Positions 1 through 10,068 of a DNA stretch of 64,000 bases are shown piece by piece (position 1 is the first letter of the stretch; each line of letters starts with the position of its first letter). Origin of the DNA: Rhodococcus sp. B50 (lineage in GTDB: Bacteria; Actinomycetota; Actinomycetes; Mycobacteriales; Mycobacteriaceae). The notes beneath the pieces were generated by a model that saw only the letters and a program-made list of their open reading frames with translations, was not told the DNA's origin and did not search any database. The DNA lies in contig NZ_WPAG02000002.1 in NCBI RefSeq assembly GCF_013602415.1, forward strand, positions 2,793,480 through 2,857,479, written 5' to 3'. The position numbers and the translations under genes were made by a program.

Positions 1-680
1 GGCACATCCGGGAAGAAGAGCGAAGGAAGGCTCTCCGGCAGTTCACCTTGGTCCGCGACATCCGGCACGTTCAGCGAGAAGGCCACCGTCACGACGGTGA
101 GGAGCACGATCGTGACGAGTGGAGCCGGCACGGCCTCGGTGATCCGCGGGAGGAACACGAGCACGAGCAGTCCTACCGCCACCAGCGGATAGACGATCCA
201 CGGCACGTCCACGAGGTGAGGAATCTGCGCGACGAAGACGAGGATCGCGAGCGAGTTGACGAAGCCGACCATGACGCTGCGCGGCACGAACCGCATGAGC
301 TTGGCGACGCCGAGGAAGCTGAGCAGCACCTGGAAGATGCCGCCGAGGATCACCGTCGCGATGAGATGGTCCACGCCGTACTGTTCGGACACCGGGGCGA
401 TCACGAGCGCCACCGCGGCGGTCGCCGCCGAGATCATCGCGGGCCGTCCCCCGACGATCGCGATGGTGATCGCCATGGTCACCGAGGCGAACAGGCCCAC
501 CCGGGGATCGACACCCGCGATCACGGAGAACGCGATCGCTTCCGGGATCAGGGCGAGCGCCACGACCAGACCGGCCAGGAGTTCGGTCTTCAGCCGAGCA
601 GGCGACCGGAGAGCGAAGCGGACGGAGACGTCGGTGCGGGGATCGTGCGGCACCTGTTCCGGGCCGTGCGGGGTGTTCAC
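1..680 (-). CDS. SulP-family inorganic anion permease (3' end beyond window)
   Basis: Minus-strand reading from a GTG at 680 gives about 226 residues before the left edge. The protein opens with a short hydrophilic leader and then SulP-type membrane segments; the stretch TELLAGLVVALALIPEAIAF is the family's first transmembrane region, followed by a glycine-rich GGRPAMISAATAAVAL segment. SulP proteins carry sulfate, bicarbonate or other anions across the plasma membrane, often with a C-terminal STAS domain that would lie outside the window. The start lies 11 nt after the antiporter stop (692-694), so the two probably share a transcript. The substrate cannot be assigned. The family call is secure; the exact start is moderately secure. 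Confidence 0.85.
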   Translation of the reverse strand, partial: MNTPHGPEQVPHDPRTDVSVRFALRSPARLKTELLAGLVVALALIPEAIAFSVIAGVDPRVGLFASVTMAITIAIVGGRPAMISAATAAVALVIAPVSEQYGVDHLIATVILGGIFQVLLSFLGVAKLMRFVPRSVMVGFVNSLAILVFVAQIPHLVDVPWIVYPLVAVGLLVLVFLPRITEAVPAPLVTIVLLTVVTVAFSLNVPDVADQGELPESLPSLFFPDV

Positions 681-691
681 TTGCGGAAAGT

Positions 692-2338
692 CTACCGTTG
701 CGCGCTGTCGTCCCGACGGCGGCGACGGATCCGCTCCTCCACGGCCGCCTCGTCGACATCGAGACTCTCCAGCACGTCGCGGAGGATCTCGTCGTCGAGT
801 TCCCCGCGATCACGTGCGTCGATGAGAGCCTGTCGTCGCGCCCGCAGGGACGCTCGCCGGATGTCGTCGAACAGTGCGGCAAGTCGTGCTCCCGCGTCCT
901 CCGCCGCATCCTCGACGGTCTCTGCCTCCTGCCGCGAGTGGAGCGACTTACGCGCCCTGGACAGCAGCTTGTCGTAGATCTCCGGATCCACACCGTCAGG
1001 CGGATACGCAGCGAGCTCGCCGAGCACACGGTCGCTGGATTCCGCCGAGATCCTGCGGGCCACCGCCAACTGTTCCTCGGTCCGCAGCCGCTCGTACGGG
1101 TCGGTGACGTCGAGTCTGCGGATGAGCCACGGCATGGTCGCTCCCTGGATGAGCAGTGTGCCGATGGCGACGACCAGCGCGGAGATCTGGATCATCTCGC
1201 GACCGGGGAAGTCGGCGCCCGACGCGATCACCACGGGCACCCCGCCGGCGGCCGCGAGGGTGACGACTCCGCGCATGCCCGCCCAGGACACCACGACGTG
1301 TTCCCGGAAGTTCAGCTGGTCGCGGCCGAGGCGTTCGGATCCGGCGCGGCGCACGAGTGCGCGCCGCCCCCAGTGCAGCAGACCCCACGCGGGTCGCACG
1401 AACATGACGACGAGCAGGATCACCACCGCGCCCAGCAACGCGACATGCAGGTCGGTACCGCTGTCGCGGACGTCGTCGAGGACGAACCGGAATTGCAGAC
1501 CCATGTAGGCGAAGACGAAGGTCTTGAGCACCACGTCGACGCTCTTCCACACCGCGCGTTCCTGCAGCCGCGTGCTCACCGAGACCTCGGTGGCGCGGTG
1601 CCCGAGGAACAGTCCGGCGGCGACGACGGCGAGCACTCCCGAGGCGTGGATCTCCTCGGCGGCGAGGTAGGCCGCGAACGGCAGGACCAGTCCCAGGACG
1701 GTCTCGAGCGGCGAGTCGTACATCCGGGCACGGATCAGGTGGACGATGTACGCGAGCACCAGGCCGACGGCGACCCCACCCGCGACCTCGTAGAGGAAGA
1801 ACAGGACCGGCGAATCGGCGAGGATGTGCGTGCCCGTGACGGCCGAGATCGCGACGGTGAACAGGGTCAGGGCGGTGGCGTCGTTGACCAGGCCTTCCCC
1901 GGTCAGCACCGCGATGACCCGTTTCGGCAGTCCGAGTCGCTGACCCACGGCGACGGCGCTGACCGCGTCGGTCGGTGCGACGACCGCGCCGAGAGCGAGC
2001 GCCGCACCGAAGGTCAGCGCCGTCATCATCGCGGACGCCGTCCACGCTACGACGAACGCCGTGACGAGCACCGTGTAGATCCCGAGCCGCAGTATCGACG
2101 GCAGGTACTGCCGGAAGGTGGGAACCGAGAACCTCAGGGCCGACGAATACAGCAGCGGCGGCAGGACGACCCCGAGAATGATCTCCGGATCCAGTTCGAG
2201 CCTGGGCAGGCCCGGCACGAACGACACCAGCGCTCCGACGGCGACGAGCACGAGCGGAGCCTGGAGGTCGCGTCGCGACGCGACGGTGGTCACCGCGATT
2301 CCGGCGATGACGACCAGCAGGATCCAGGCGCCGTTCAT
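692..2338 (-). CDS. CPA1-type Na+/H+ antiporter
   Basis: A 548-residue membrane protein of the monovalent cation:proton antiporter-1 family. It exchanges cytoplasmic Na+ (possibly K+) for protons and serves pH and salt homeostasis. About 12 hydrophobic segments fill residues 1-400, with the family signature PTDAVS at 122-127 and EGLVND at 148-153, whose acidic residues form the ion site. A charged cytoplasmic tail with an Arg-rich end (RIRRRRRDD) fills the last ~140 residues. The ATG at 2338 is chosen because it begins the first transmembrane helix; the frame stays open upstream, but that extension looks non-coding. The gene is divergent from the GH15 gene and precedes the SulP gene by 11 nt. 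Confidence 0.9.
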   Translation of the reverse strand: MNGAWILLVVIAGIAVTTVASRRDLQAPLVLVAVGALVSFVPGLPRLELDPEIILGVVLPPLLYSSALRFSVPTFRQYLPSILRLGIYTVLVTAFVVAWTASAMMTALTFGAALALGAVVAPTDAVSAVAVGQRLGLPKRVIAVLTGEGLVNDATALTLFTVAISAVTGTHILADSPVLFFLYEVAGGVAVGLVLAYIVHLIRARMYDSPLETVLGLVLPFAAYLAAEEIHASGVLAVVAAGLFLGHRATEVSVSTRLQERAVWKSVDVVLKTFVFAYMGLQFRFVLDDVRDSGTDLHVALLGAVVILLVVMFVRPAWGLLHWGRRALVRRAGSERLGRDQLNFREHVVVSWAGMRGVVTLAAAGGVPVVIASGADFPGREMIQISALVVAIGTLLIQGATMPWLIRRLDVTDPYERLRTEEQLAVARRISAESSDRVLGELAAYPPDGVDPEIYDKLLSRARKSLHSRQEAETVEDAAEDAGARLAALFDDIRRASLRARRQALIDARDRGELDDEILRDVLESLDVDEAAVEERIRRRRRDDSAQR

Positions 2339-2487
2339 CGAGGTATCACCGTGCCAGGCGTCCGGTTCACGGTGTGATCGTGGCACAGGAGCCGCTCGCC
2401 CGGAGGAACCTGCAGACCGTTTGTACCGACCCGGCCGGGGTATGTAACCGAGCGACCGCCGTGTACCCGGCCCAGCGAGGAGTGCGT

Positions 2488-4257
2488 GTGATCCCAGCCC
2501 GCGACGACCACGGCTATGCGGACCTGCGCACCTATGCAGCACTGGGCGACGGCGACACGGTCGCCCTCGTCGCCGAGGACGGTTCGGTGGACTGGTATCC
2601 GGTACCGCACCTCGACTCCCATCCGGTCTTCGCACGACTGCTCGACGCACCGGCGGGCGGTTCCGTCGAGTTGTGTCCCGTCGAGGAGTTCACCGTCGAA
2701 CGCGCATACGTGCCGGGGACGAATGTGCTGAGCACCGTGTTCACCACGGCACGGGGTCGGGTCCGGGTCACCGACTCGATCGACACGGGTGTCGCCGGAC
2801 GGTTGCCCTGGGGCGAATTCGCCCGGCGTGTCGAGGGCCTGGACGGCGAGGTCGCGATGCGCTGGACCGTCACTCCGGGAACGGGACTCGGCCGGTACCA
2901 GCCCTGGTGCGACCGGACCGAACACGGTCCTGTCCTGCGGGTCGGGACGGTGAGCATCGGGGTGCGCACGTCCGGCACGGGCGATCCGGAGGTCGAGCAC
3001 CGCTCGATCGGCGGACGTTTCGTCGCCTCGGCTGGATCCCGGCACCTGATCGCCGTGCTGACGACGGAGAACGAGCCCTTACCGTTGCCCGACGCCGACG
3101 TGATCGACGCCAACATCGACCGCACCGTCGATCGCTGGAAGCAGTGGTCGTCGCTTCTGAAGTACGACGGTCCGTGGGCCGACGCGGTGGTCCGGAGCGC
3201 GCTCGCGCTGAAACTGCTGCAGAACCGATCGGGTGCCATCGCCGCAGCGGCGACGACGTCCGTTCCGGAGAGCCCGGACGGCGAGAAGAACTGGGACTAC
3301 CGTTTCGCATGGGTGCGCGACGCCGCCTACACCCTGCACGCGCTGATCCGTCTCGGTGATCGCGAGGAGGTGCACGCCGCGATGAGCTGGTTGCTCCGCG
3401 TGGTGCGCGATCAGGGCGCCGACGCGGAGGTGTTCACCCGGCTCGACGGCGGTGAGCCCGACGACGCACGCCGGCTGGAGGTTCCCGGCTGGCGCGGCAT
3501 CGGCCCGGTGGTCGAGGGCAACAGGGCGGCAGGCCAACTGCAGCTCGGTATCTACGGCGACCTGTTCGAGATCGTGACCCTCTACAGCAGTGAGGGTTAC
3601 GTGCTCGACATCGCGACCGCGCGTCTGCTCGCGCGCATCGCCGACCACACCTGCGATGTCTGGCAACAAGCCGATCACGGCATCTGGGAGCTGCTCGAAC
3701 GCGAGCACTACACGAATTCGAAGATGAGTTGCTGGCACGCGCTCGACCGCGCCGTCCACCTCGCCGAGGTCGGTCAGATCCCGGGAACGGCGGATCGCTG
3801 GCGCCGCGAACGCGATCTCATCCGTGAATGGATCGAGGAGAACTGCTGGTCGGACGAAATAGGTTGCTACACCGCCTATCCCGGCACCGACCGGTTGGAT
3901 GCCTCCGTATTGCTCGGAGCCGTGGGCGGATACGATCGGGGTCCGCGCATGCGGGCCACCTGCGATGCGTTGCGACGGGAACTGGGTTGCGGACCGCTGC
4001 TCTACCGGTTCAGCGGTGCCGACAAGGAGGAGGGGACGTTCGTCGCCTGCGCGTTCTGGATGGTCGCGGCCCTGGCCGAGACCGGGCAGACCGACGACGC
4101 CACCGAACTGATGGGCGAACTCGTGCCGCTCGCCAACGACGTGGGCCTGTACTCGGAGATGATTGCCGAGGACGGGACCTTTCTCGGCAATCTCCCCCAG
4201 GGGTTGAGCCACCTGGCGCTCATGACGGCTGCGCTGACACTCATCGAGAAGTACTGA
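2488..4257 (+). CDS. Glycoside hydrolase family 15 (glucoamylase/trehalase-like)
   Basis: A 589-residue cytoplasmic enzyme with an N-terminal beta-rich trehalase-like domain (about 1-230) and an (alpha/alpha)6 catalytic barrel. Visible motifs are KNWDYRFAWVRDA (267-279, substrate binding), DHGIWE (396-401, likely acid Glu401) and GNLPQGLSH near the C terminus next to a second conserved Glu (LYSEM). GH15 proteins in mycobacteria include trehalases; others are glucoamylases or glucodextranases, so the substrate is probably a small alpha-glucan or trehalose. The GTG at 2488 follows GCGAGGAG at 2475-2482; an in-frame GTG at 2374 gives a longer form without a comparable ribosome site. The flavin oxidoreductase starts 30 nt downstream, indicating an operon. 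Confidence 0.88.
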   Translation: MIPARDDHGYADLRTYAALGDGDTVALVAEDGSVDWYPVPHLDSHPVFARLLDAPAGGSVELCPVEEFTVERAYVPGTNVLSTVFTTARGRVRVTDSIDTGVAGRLPWGEFARRVEGLDGEVAMRWTVTPGTGLGRYQPWCDRTEHGPVLRVGTVSIGVRTSGTGDPEVEHRSIGGRFVASAGSRHLIAVLTTENEPLPLPDADVIDANIDRTVDRWKQWSSLLKYDGPWADAVVRSALALKLLQNRSGAIAAAATTSVPESPDGEKNWDYRFAWVRDAAYTLHALIRLGDREEVHAAMSWLLRVVRDQGADAEVFTRLDGGEPDDARRLEVPGWRGIGPVVEGNRAAGQLQLGIYGDLFEIVTLYSSEGYVLDIATARLLARIADHTCDVWQQADHGIWELLEREHYTNSKMSCWHALDRAVHLAEVGQIPGTADRWRRERDLIREWIEENCWSDEIGCYTAYPGTDRLDASVLLGAVGGYDRGPRMRATCDALRRELGCGPLLYRFSGADKEEGTFVACAFWMVAALAETGQTDDATELMGELVPLANDVGLYSEMIAEDGTFLGNLPQGLSHLALMTAALTLIEKY

Positions 4258-4286
4258 TCGCCGATCGACCGGAGGAGCGGACAGCT

Positions 4287-5243
4287 ATGACGTTGATAGG
4301 TTTTCACGCCTCACACGAGCAGGCGTCCCCATCACGGTTGCTCGAGGACGTCCGGCTCGCGGAAGCGGCCGGTTTCCGCGCGGCCATGTGCTCGGACCAC
4401 ATCGAACCGTGGTCGCACCGGCAGGGACACTCGGGTTTCGCGTGGTCGTGGCTCGGTGCGGCCCTGGCCACCACCGAACTGCGCTTCGGCGTCGTCACCG
4501 CGACGGGTTTCCGCTACCACCCCGTCGTCACCGCTCAGGCCACCGCGACTCTGGCATCGATGTTCCCACAACGCTTCTGGTTCGCGCTCGGCAGCGGTGA
4601 GCATTGCAACGAACGCATGTCCGGGGCTCCTTGGCCAACCAAGGAAGAGCGTCAACAGATCCTGGGCGAGAACCTCGGCATCGTGCGGCACCTGCACGCG
4701 GGTGAGATCGTCGACCACGACGGCGCCATGAAGGTCGATCGCGGACGTGTCTGGGACCGGCCGCCGGTCCCTCCCGAAATATTGCTCCCCGCACTGACTC
4801 CCGAGACAGCCGGCCGATTCGCCGACCGGGTCGATGGGCTCATCACCGTGAACGCCCCACTCGACGATCTGCGCCGCATCCTCGATGCCTACCGCGACGG
4901 CGGTGGAACCGGGCGGACCGTGCTGCAAGTCCATCTGAGTTGGGCGAGCACCCGGGAGCGCGCCCAGGAGATCGCGCGTGAGCAGTGGGCGACCAACGCC
5001 CTACCGCCGGAACTGATGGCCGATCTCGCGACACCCGAGGAATTCGAGTCGCACGCAGCCGAAGTCGGCGACCACGACCTCCACAACTCCGTCGTGGTCT
5101 CCGACGATCCCGCCGAACACGTCGACCGCCTGTGCGAATTCGCCGAACTGGGATTCGACGAGATCTATCTGCATCATGTCGGCCCGGATCAGCGTCCGTT
5201 CATCGACACCTTCGGCGACGCGGTGCTGCCGCACCTGTCGTGA
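4287..5243 (+). CDS. Luciferase-like flavin/F420 oxidoreductase
   Basis: A 318-residue TIM-barrel protein of the bacterial luciferase-like superfamily. Its N terminus (IGFHASHEQASPSRLL, then AAMCSDHIEPWSHRQGHSGF) resembles the subgroup that TIGRFAMs described as a probable non-F420 flavinoid oxidoreductase (TIGR03885, from memory). It probably uses FMN or F420 in a redox step on an unknown substrate. A good ribosome site (GGAGGAGCGG) sits just before the ATG at 4287. The gene follows the GH15 gene with a 29-nt gap, so both are probably co-transcribed, which would suggest a carbohydrate-linked substrate; that link is inference. The cofactor cannot be decided from sequence. Confidence 0.82.
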   Translation: MTLIGFHASHEQASPSRLLEDVRLAEAAGFRAAMCSDHIEPWSHRQGHSGFAWSWLGAALATTELRFGVVTATGFRYHPVVTAQATATLASMFPQRFWFALGSGEHCNERMSGAPWPTKEERQQILGENLGIVRHLHAGEIVDHDGAMKVDRGRVWDRPPVPPEILLPALTPETAGRFADRVDGLITVNAPLDDLRRILDAYRDGGGTGRTVLQVHLSWASTRERAQEIAREQWATNALPPELMADLATPEEFESHAAEVGDHDLHNSVVVSDDPAEHVDRLCEFAELGFDEIYLHHVGPDQRPFIDTFGDAVLPHLS

Positions 5244-5265
5244 TCAGCACCGTGTCGGCGACGGA

Positions 5266-5550
5266 TCAGGGCTGACGCGGACCCGGCTGCGCCTCGGGCC
5301 CGGGGCCGCCCTCGGGACCCGGCTGCCCGCCCGGCTCCGGCTGCGCTCCCGGAGCGGGATTACCGGTGGTACCCAGATGTTTGCGGGCTGCGTCCTGCGC
5401 CTTGTCGACGTGCTGGGCGTACTTCCCGCCGGTACGTCCGTCGACCTGATCGCCGGCCTTCTCGATGAAACCGTCGGCCTTGTCGGGGTTCTTCTCGGCG
5501 TAGTCCTTGCCCTTGTTCACAAGGCCCTTGAGCGAATCCATGAAACCCAT
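5266..5550 (-). CDS. Small Rv0909-like (MT0933 antitoxin family) protein
   Basis: A 94-residue soluble protein. The first ~60 residues (MGFMDSLKGLVNKGKDYAEK, then DGFIEKAGDQVDGRTGGKYA) match the small actinobacterial family annotated in Pfam as MT0933-like antitoxin. The last ~30 residues are a low-complexity Pro/Gly/Gln tail rich in PGP and GPE triplets. The ATG at 5550 has AGGGAAGGA upstream. It lies directly downstream of the CtpE-type ATPase, exactly as Rv0909 follows ctpE in M. tuberculosis. No toxin gene adjoins it here, so an antitoxin role is doubtful. Confidence 0.8.
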   Translation of the reverse strand: MGFMDSLKGLVNKGKDYAEKNPDKADGFIEKAGDQVDGRTGGKYAQHVDKAQDAARKHLGTTGNPAPGAQPEPGGQPGPEGGPGPEAQPGPRQP

Positions 5551-5614
5551 AGCGCGGTCCTTCCCTCGTGCAGATTGCCGTGGGGTCCGGGCACACCGAA
5601 CCATGTGCTTCGAG

Positions 5615-8092
5615 TCAGTGTACGCCCGGGAGCAGATCGTCGGGGGCCGCGAACAGGCGCCGGTGCTCACCGTGCAGACGTCCCGACACCCACCACAGGA
5701 TCTCGACGAGGACGACTCCGATCAGACCACAGGTCACCGCGATCGTCGTGTACGCGACGTTCGACGGATCGAGCGCGAAGAACTCTCGTGTGAACGGCAC
5801 GGAGAACAGGATCACGTACCCGAGTACCGAACCGGCGAGCAAGGCGATCTTCCACCACTGGTACGGGCGGGCTACCACGGCGAGCACCCACAGCGCGATG
5901 ATGAGCAACGTGATCAGGGCCGACGTGCCGGCTTGGATCTTCTGCTGCTCGGTCTGCTCGGGGCCGCCGTAGACGAGCACGTAACAGACGAAGGTCGCTA
6001 CACCCACGACGACACCGGACGGGATCGCCAGTCGCATCACGCGGGAGACGAAGCCCGAGCGTGCCCGCTCGTTGTTCGGGGCCAGCGACAGCAGGAAGGC
6101 GGGGATGCCGATGGTGAACCACGCCGCGATGGTCACGTGCCGGGGCAGGAACGGATAGGGCAACGGCTCGAAGTCGAATATCTGCGACAGCACGCCGGAC
6201 ATGCCCACCAGGAAGGCGAGCAGCACCGAGTACACGGTCTTGGTGAGGAACAGGTTGGAGACGCGTTCGATGTTGCCGATCACCCGGCGGCCCTCGGCCA
6301 CCACGTAGGGCAGCGTCGCGAACTTGTTGTCGAGAAGGACGATCTGTGCGACCGCGCGGGTCGCGGGGCTGCCCGATCCCATCGCGACTCCGATGTCGGC
6401 GTCCTTGAGGGCGAGGACGTCGTTGACGCCGTCGCCGGTCATCGCGACGGTGTGGCCGCGCGACTGCAGGGCGCCGACCATGGCGCGCTTCTGATCGGGA
6501 CGGACCCGGCCGAAGGTCGTCGATCCTTCGACGACGTCGGCAAGGTCGTTCTCGGCCTCCGGCAGGGAACGCGCGTCGATGGGAGACGTGCTCCCCTGCA
6601 GGCCGAGCGACGAGGCGACCGCGCCGACGGCGATCGCGTTGTCGCCGGAGATGACCTTGACGTCGACCTGCTGGCCGGCGAAGTATTCGAGGGTCGGCTT
6701 CGCGTCCGGACGCACCCGCTGTTCGAGGACGACGAGCGCCGTGGGCGTGACCGTGCCGGGCGCGAGCGCGTCGTCGACCGGGCGGTCGCTGCGCGCGAGC
6801 AGCAGCACTCGCAGGCCGCTCGAACCGAGTTCCTCGGCTCGGCGCGCCGCCTCCGTGCCGGGGTCGAGCAGCACGTCGGGCGCGCCGAGGAGCCAGTTGC
6901 CGTGGGCACCGTACGACTGGCCGCTCCATTTCTTCGCCGACGAGAACGGTGCGACGGCCGTCGGTTCGCCCCAGCCGGGGGCGGTGGGGAACGCCTCGGT
7001 GATCGCGAGGACGCTGGCGTTGGGACGCGGATCGTCGGCCGCGAGCGCGGCCAGAGCGGCGCGGGCCTCGTCGAGGTCGCTCCCGTCGACGGCTTCGACG
7101 TCGGCCAGGCGCATGCCGTTCTCGGTGAGCGTGCCGGTCTTGTCGGCACACACCACATCGACACGCGCGAGCCCTTCGATCGCCGGCAGTTCCTGCACGA
7201 GGCACTGACGACGCCCGAGGCGGATGACACCCACCGCGAATGCGATGGAGGTCATGAGTACGAGGCCCTCGGGCACCATCGGCACGAGGGCGGCGACCAT
7301 GCCGCTCAGCGCGGGGCCGAGCGATTCGCCGCTGGAGAAGAGCTGGTTGTAGATGATGAGCAGACCCGCGGGAATCATCAGATAGGTGATGAAGCGCAGG
7401 ATCTTGTTGATGCCCGCGTTCAGCTCCGACTTGACGAGGGTGAACTTGCTCGCCTCTTCCGCGAGTCGCGCCGCGTAGGCGTCGCGGCCGACCTTCGTCG
7501 CGCGATAGGAGCCGGATCCGGAGGCGACGAAGCTGCCCGACATCACCGTCGATCCGGGCACCTTGTGCACGGCGTCCGACTCACCCGTCAGCAGCGACTC
7601 GTCCAGCTCGAGCCCCTGGGCCTCGACCACCTCCCCGTCGACGACCAGCTGGTCGCCGGGGCCGAGTTCGATGATGTCGTCGAGCACCACCTCGCGCGGG
7701 ACGACCGGCGCTGCGGTGCCGCCACGGCGCACGACGGGCTTCGTCTGGCTGACGATGGCCAGTTTGTCGAGGGTGCGCTTGGCGCGGACCTCCTGGATGA
7801 TGCCGATCCCGCTGTTCGCGACTATCAGCAGGCCGAACATGCCGTCGATGATCGAACCGGTGGCCAGCACGATCAGCAGCAGCACCCCGAGGATCGCGTT
7901 GATCCGGGTGAACACATTGGCCCGGACGATGTCCTTGACCGATCGGGACGCGCGGTCGGGAACGTCGTTGGTGAGGCCACGCGCCACACGCTCGGCGACC
8001 TGCTCGGTGGACAGCCCGGTGGCTGCATGGTCGGGTGCGAGCACAGGTGCCGCGTCCGTTCCTACCACCGTCGTGGGCTCTTCTACTGCCAT
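5615..8092 (-). CDS. ctpE: P-type cation ATPase, CtpE-like (Ca2+ uptake)
   Basis: An 825-residue P-type ATPase. Visible in order: actuator motif TGES (169-172), membrane motif PEGL (274-277), phosphorylation motif DKTGTL (317-322), the hinge motif GDGVND near residue 535, and a C-terminal membrane bundle. The M. smegmatis homologue CtpE has been shown to import Ca2+ and to affect cell-surface integrity; that role is transferred by similarity and by synteny, since echA6, an Rv0906-like gene and an Rv0909-like gene flank it in the order known for M. tuberculosis. The ATG at 8092 gives a length close to CtpE (797 aa). The 52-nt gap to the upstream metallo-hydrolase gene suggests one transcription unit. 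Confidence 0.88.
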   Translation of the reverse strand: MAVEEPTTVVGTDAAPVLAPDHAATGLSTEQVAERVARGLTNDVPDRASRSVKDIVRANVFTRINAILGVLLLIVLATGSIIDGMFGLLIVANSGIGIIQEVRAKRTLDKLAIVSQTKPVVRRGGTAAPVVPREVVLDDIIELGPGDQLVVDGEVVEAQGLELDESLLTGESDAVHKVPGSTVMSGSFVASGSGSYRATKVGRDAYAARLAEEASKFTLVKSELNAGINKILRFITYLMIPAGLLIIYNQLFSSGESLGPALSGMVAALVPMVPEGLVLMTSIAFAVGVIRLGRRQCLVQELPAIEGLARVDVVCADKTGTLTENGMRLADVEAVDGSDLDEARAALAALAADDPRPNASVLAITEAFPTAPGWGEPTAVAPFSSAKKWSGQSYGAHGNWLLGAPDVLLDPGTEAARRAEELGSSGLRVLLLARSDRPVDDALAPGTVTPTALVVLEQRVRPDAKPTLEYFAGQQVDVKVISGDNAIAVGAVASSLGLQGSTSPIDARSLPEAENDLADVVEGSTTFGRVRPDQKRAMVGALQSRGHTVAMTGDGVNDVLALKDADIGVAMGSGSPATRAVAQIVLLDNKFATLPYVVAEGRRVIGNIERVSNLFLTKTVYSVLLAFLVGMSGVLSQIFDFEPLPYPFLPRHVTIAAWFTIGIPAFLLSLAPNNERARSGFVSRVMRLAIPSGVVVGVATFVCYVLVYGGPEQTEQQKIQAGTSALITLLIIALWVLAVVARPYQWWKIALLAGSVLGYVILFSVPFTREFFALDPSNVAYTTIAVTCGLIGVVLVEILWWVSGRLHGEHRRLFAAPDDLLPGVH

Positions 8093-8144
8093 GACGAACC
8101 AGATTAGGGTACGAAAGCGAACAACCTGCGTCGTGGCGGGTGGA

Positions 8145-9263
8145 TCAGCTCGACGCGAGCCACCACGGATCGGCCGCGACGGGCTTCGAGGCGTCGACCC
8201 GCTGACCCGGCATCGGCACCGCGGTGGTCACCTCCGACTCCTTCGCGGCGGGCAGCAGCCGGGCGATCGGCTCCGACCAGGCGTGGAAGGCGAGATCGAA
8301 GGTTCCCCAATGCACGGGTACGAGCAGACTGTCGCGCCGGTCGACACCCCCGAGGTCGAGATGCGTGCGCACCGCCTCCTCCGGATTCATGTGCACGTCG
8401 GGCCAGCGCTTGTCGTAGGCGCCGACGGGCAGCAATGTGAGGTCGAACGGGCCGTAGGCCTCGCCGACGTCCGCGAACCGCGGGGTGTACCCGCTGTCGC
8501 CGCCGAAGAACACCCGACGCGCCGGGCCGGTGAACACCCACGACGACCACAACGTGATGTTGCGCTGGAGCCCGCGCCCGGAGAAGTGCCGCGCCTCTGT
8601 GCACGTGATGCGCAGGCCGTCCACCTCGACGTGCTCGTCCCAGTCGAGCTCGACGATGCGGTCCTCGGCGATCCGCCATCTGCGCAGGTGCGCGCCCACA
8701 CCGAGCGGCACGACGAAACGGGCGGTCGGCTGCAGCACGGCGAGGCTCTCGACCGTGAACCTGTCGAGATGGTCGTAGTGGTCGTGCGAGATCACCACCG
8801 CGTCGAGGCGCGGCAGGCTCTGCAACTCGGCCGGCACCGGGTGCAGCCGCGCCGGGCCGACGGCCGGTGACGGCGAGACCCGCTCGCTCCACACCGGGTC
8901 GCACAGCACCCGGTAACCGTCGACCTCCACGAGGGCGGTCGAGTGCCCGAACCACGTCACGGCGAGCTCCGCCGCGGCGACCGGCGCGAGAAAGGCCGAC
9001 AACGGCACCTCGGTGCGCGGTTTACCCCGCGATCCGCGCGTGAGCAGGTCCTTCGCGAAGCCGCCCGCCGCCTCGGGACCGAGCACGGACGCCGGGTCGG
9101 TGTTGTGGAAACGACCGCCCCGGTAGCGGGGCGACGCGGCGGCGTAGGGGCGGATGTCGGAGACCGAGGCGCCGAGGGAACCGGGCAGGCCGTTCACGGC
9201 GCGCGCGACCCACAGCGTGCCCGCGCCCGCGAGCGCGGCGGAGACCGCAGACCGGATGTTCAT
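8145..9263 (-). CDS. MBL-fold metallo-hydrolase (Rv0906-like, UlaG/NAPE-PLD type)
   Basis: A 372-residue protein with a possible N-terminal membrane or signal segment (1-25) and a metallo-beta-lactamase fold. Metal ligands are visible as GHS (106-108), SHDHYDHLD (159-167, the HxHxDH motif), EARHFSGRG near 235, GGDSGYT near 260 and [12 protein letters not shown] near 330. This arrangement is typical of UlaG-like and NAPE-PLD-like phosphodiesterases; the substrate in Actinobacteria is unknown. Its length equals that of Rv0906 as I recall it. The ATG (9261-9263) overlaps the echA6 stop by 4 nt (ATGA), so translation is coupled to EchA6. A link to lipid metabolism is inference from that coupling. 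Confidence 0.86.
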   Translation of the reverse strand: MNIRSAVSAALAGAGTLWVARAVNGLPGSLGASVSDIRPYAAASPRYRGGRFHNTDPASVLGPEAAGGFAKDLLTRGSRGKPRTEVPLSAFLAPVAAAELAVTWFGHSTALVEVDGYRVLCDPVWSERVSPSPAVGPARLHPVPAELQSLPRLDAVVISHDHYDHLDRFTVESLAVLQPTARFVVPLGVGAHLRRWRIAEDRIVELDWDEHVEVDGLRITCTEARHFSGRGLQRNITLWSSWVFTGPARRVFFGGDSGYTPRFADVGEAYGPFDLTLLPVGAYDKRWPDVHMNPEEAVRTHLDLGGVDRRDSLLVPVHWGTFDLAFHAWSEPIARLLPAAKESEVTTAVPMPGQRVDASKPVAADPWWLASS

Positions 9264-9991
9264 CGTCCGCGGAAGATCGGGTCGCGGCGCTCGGCACGAG
9301 CGAGCCGGGCTTCCTGGACGTCCTCGCTGAGCCACGCTGCGGCGAGCGCGGCGGTCTGCTCGGGTGTGGCCTCGTCGCGGGTGCCGTCGTCGTTGAGGAA
9401 CAACTTCATCGCGTGCAACGACAGTGGCGCGAGTTTCGCGATCTCGCGCGCCCAGGCCCGAGCGTCGGCGAGGTCGCCGATGCGATTGGCGAGTCCGCGC
9501 GCGAGGGCTTCCTCGGCGTGGACGGGCTCGGCGGCGAGGAAGACGGAACGTGCCGGACCGCCGCCGAGGAGCGAGGCGAGCCGCCGGACCGTCCAGCGAT
9601 CCACCGAGATGCCCAATCGTGCAGCGGGTACCGCGAAACGTCCGGTGGGTGCCACGACCCGGAGGTCCGCGGCCAGCGCCAGCTGGGTGCCGGCGCCGAT
9701 GGCCGGGCCGTTGACGGCCGCGATCACCGGGATCGGGGCTTCCACGATGGTGCGCAGCATCTCGGCGAGGCTGTCGGTGAATCCTTCGGCGTAGACGTCG
9801 CCGGAAAGGTCGGCACCGGCACAGAAGCTCGTGCCCCGTCCGGTGATCACCATGACCCGCGCGTCGTCGGCCACGGCCTTCTCCACCGCTTCGCGGATCT
9901 CCACGCACAACTGCGTGTTGAGCGCGTTCCTGCGCTCCTCGCGTTGCAGTTCCACGGTCACGACGTCGCCGTCGCGGCTGATCCCGATCAT
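9260..9991 (-). CDS. echA6: EchA6-like enoyl-CoA hydratase family protein
   Basis: A 243-residue crotonase-fold protein, the length of M. tuberculosis EchA6. The oxyanion-hole motifs CAGADLSG (57-64) and NGPAIGAG (94-101) are present. The usual catalytic glutamate segment (PExxLG) reads PAARLGISVD (about 122-131), without glutamate, as in EchA6. EchA6 is known not to act as a normal hydratase but to shuttle fatty acyl-CoA to FAS-II for mycolic acid synthesis; that role is inferred here. The ATG at 9991 matches the homologue's N terminus (MIGI) and follows GGGATGGGGACC; a longer start at 10015 is less likely. It is translationally coupled to the downstream metallo-hydrolase. Confidence 0.85.
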   Translation of the reverse strand: MIGISRDGDVVTVELQREERRNALNTQLCVEIREAVEKAVADDARVMVITGRGTSFCAGADLSGDVYAEGFTDSLAEMLRTIVEAPIPVIAAVNGPAIGAGTQLALAADLRVVAPTGRFAVPAARLGISVDRWTVRRLASLLGGGPARSVFLAAEPVHAEEALARGLANRIGDLADARAWAREIAKLAPLSLHAMKLFLNDDGTRDEATPEQTAALAAAWLSEDVQEARLARAERRDPIFRGR

Positions 9992-10068
9992 GTGCGGTCC
10001 CCATCCCTTCGTCACCGGACACCCCGCATCATTCCACCAGCGACGGGCGGCATGTCATGAAGACGGGA

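Noticed and set aside
5266..5550. A toxin-antitoxin system, suggested by the MT0933 antitoxin family name.
   Set aside because: No toxin-like gene is adjacent. The neighbour is CtpE, as in M. tuberculosis, so the family name is not good evidence of a toxin pair.
5507..8107. A long plus-strand open frame of 866 codons opposite the CtpE gene.
   Set aside because: It mirrors the ATPase in the antisense frame, is rich in Arg/Asp/His/Glu without any domain, and has no ribosome site. The minus-strand reading has all P-type ATPase motifs.
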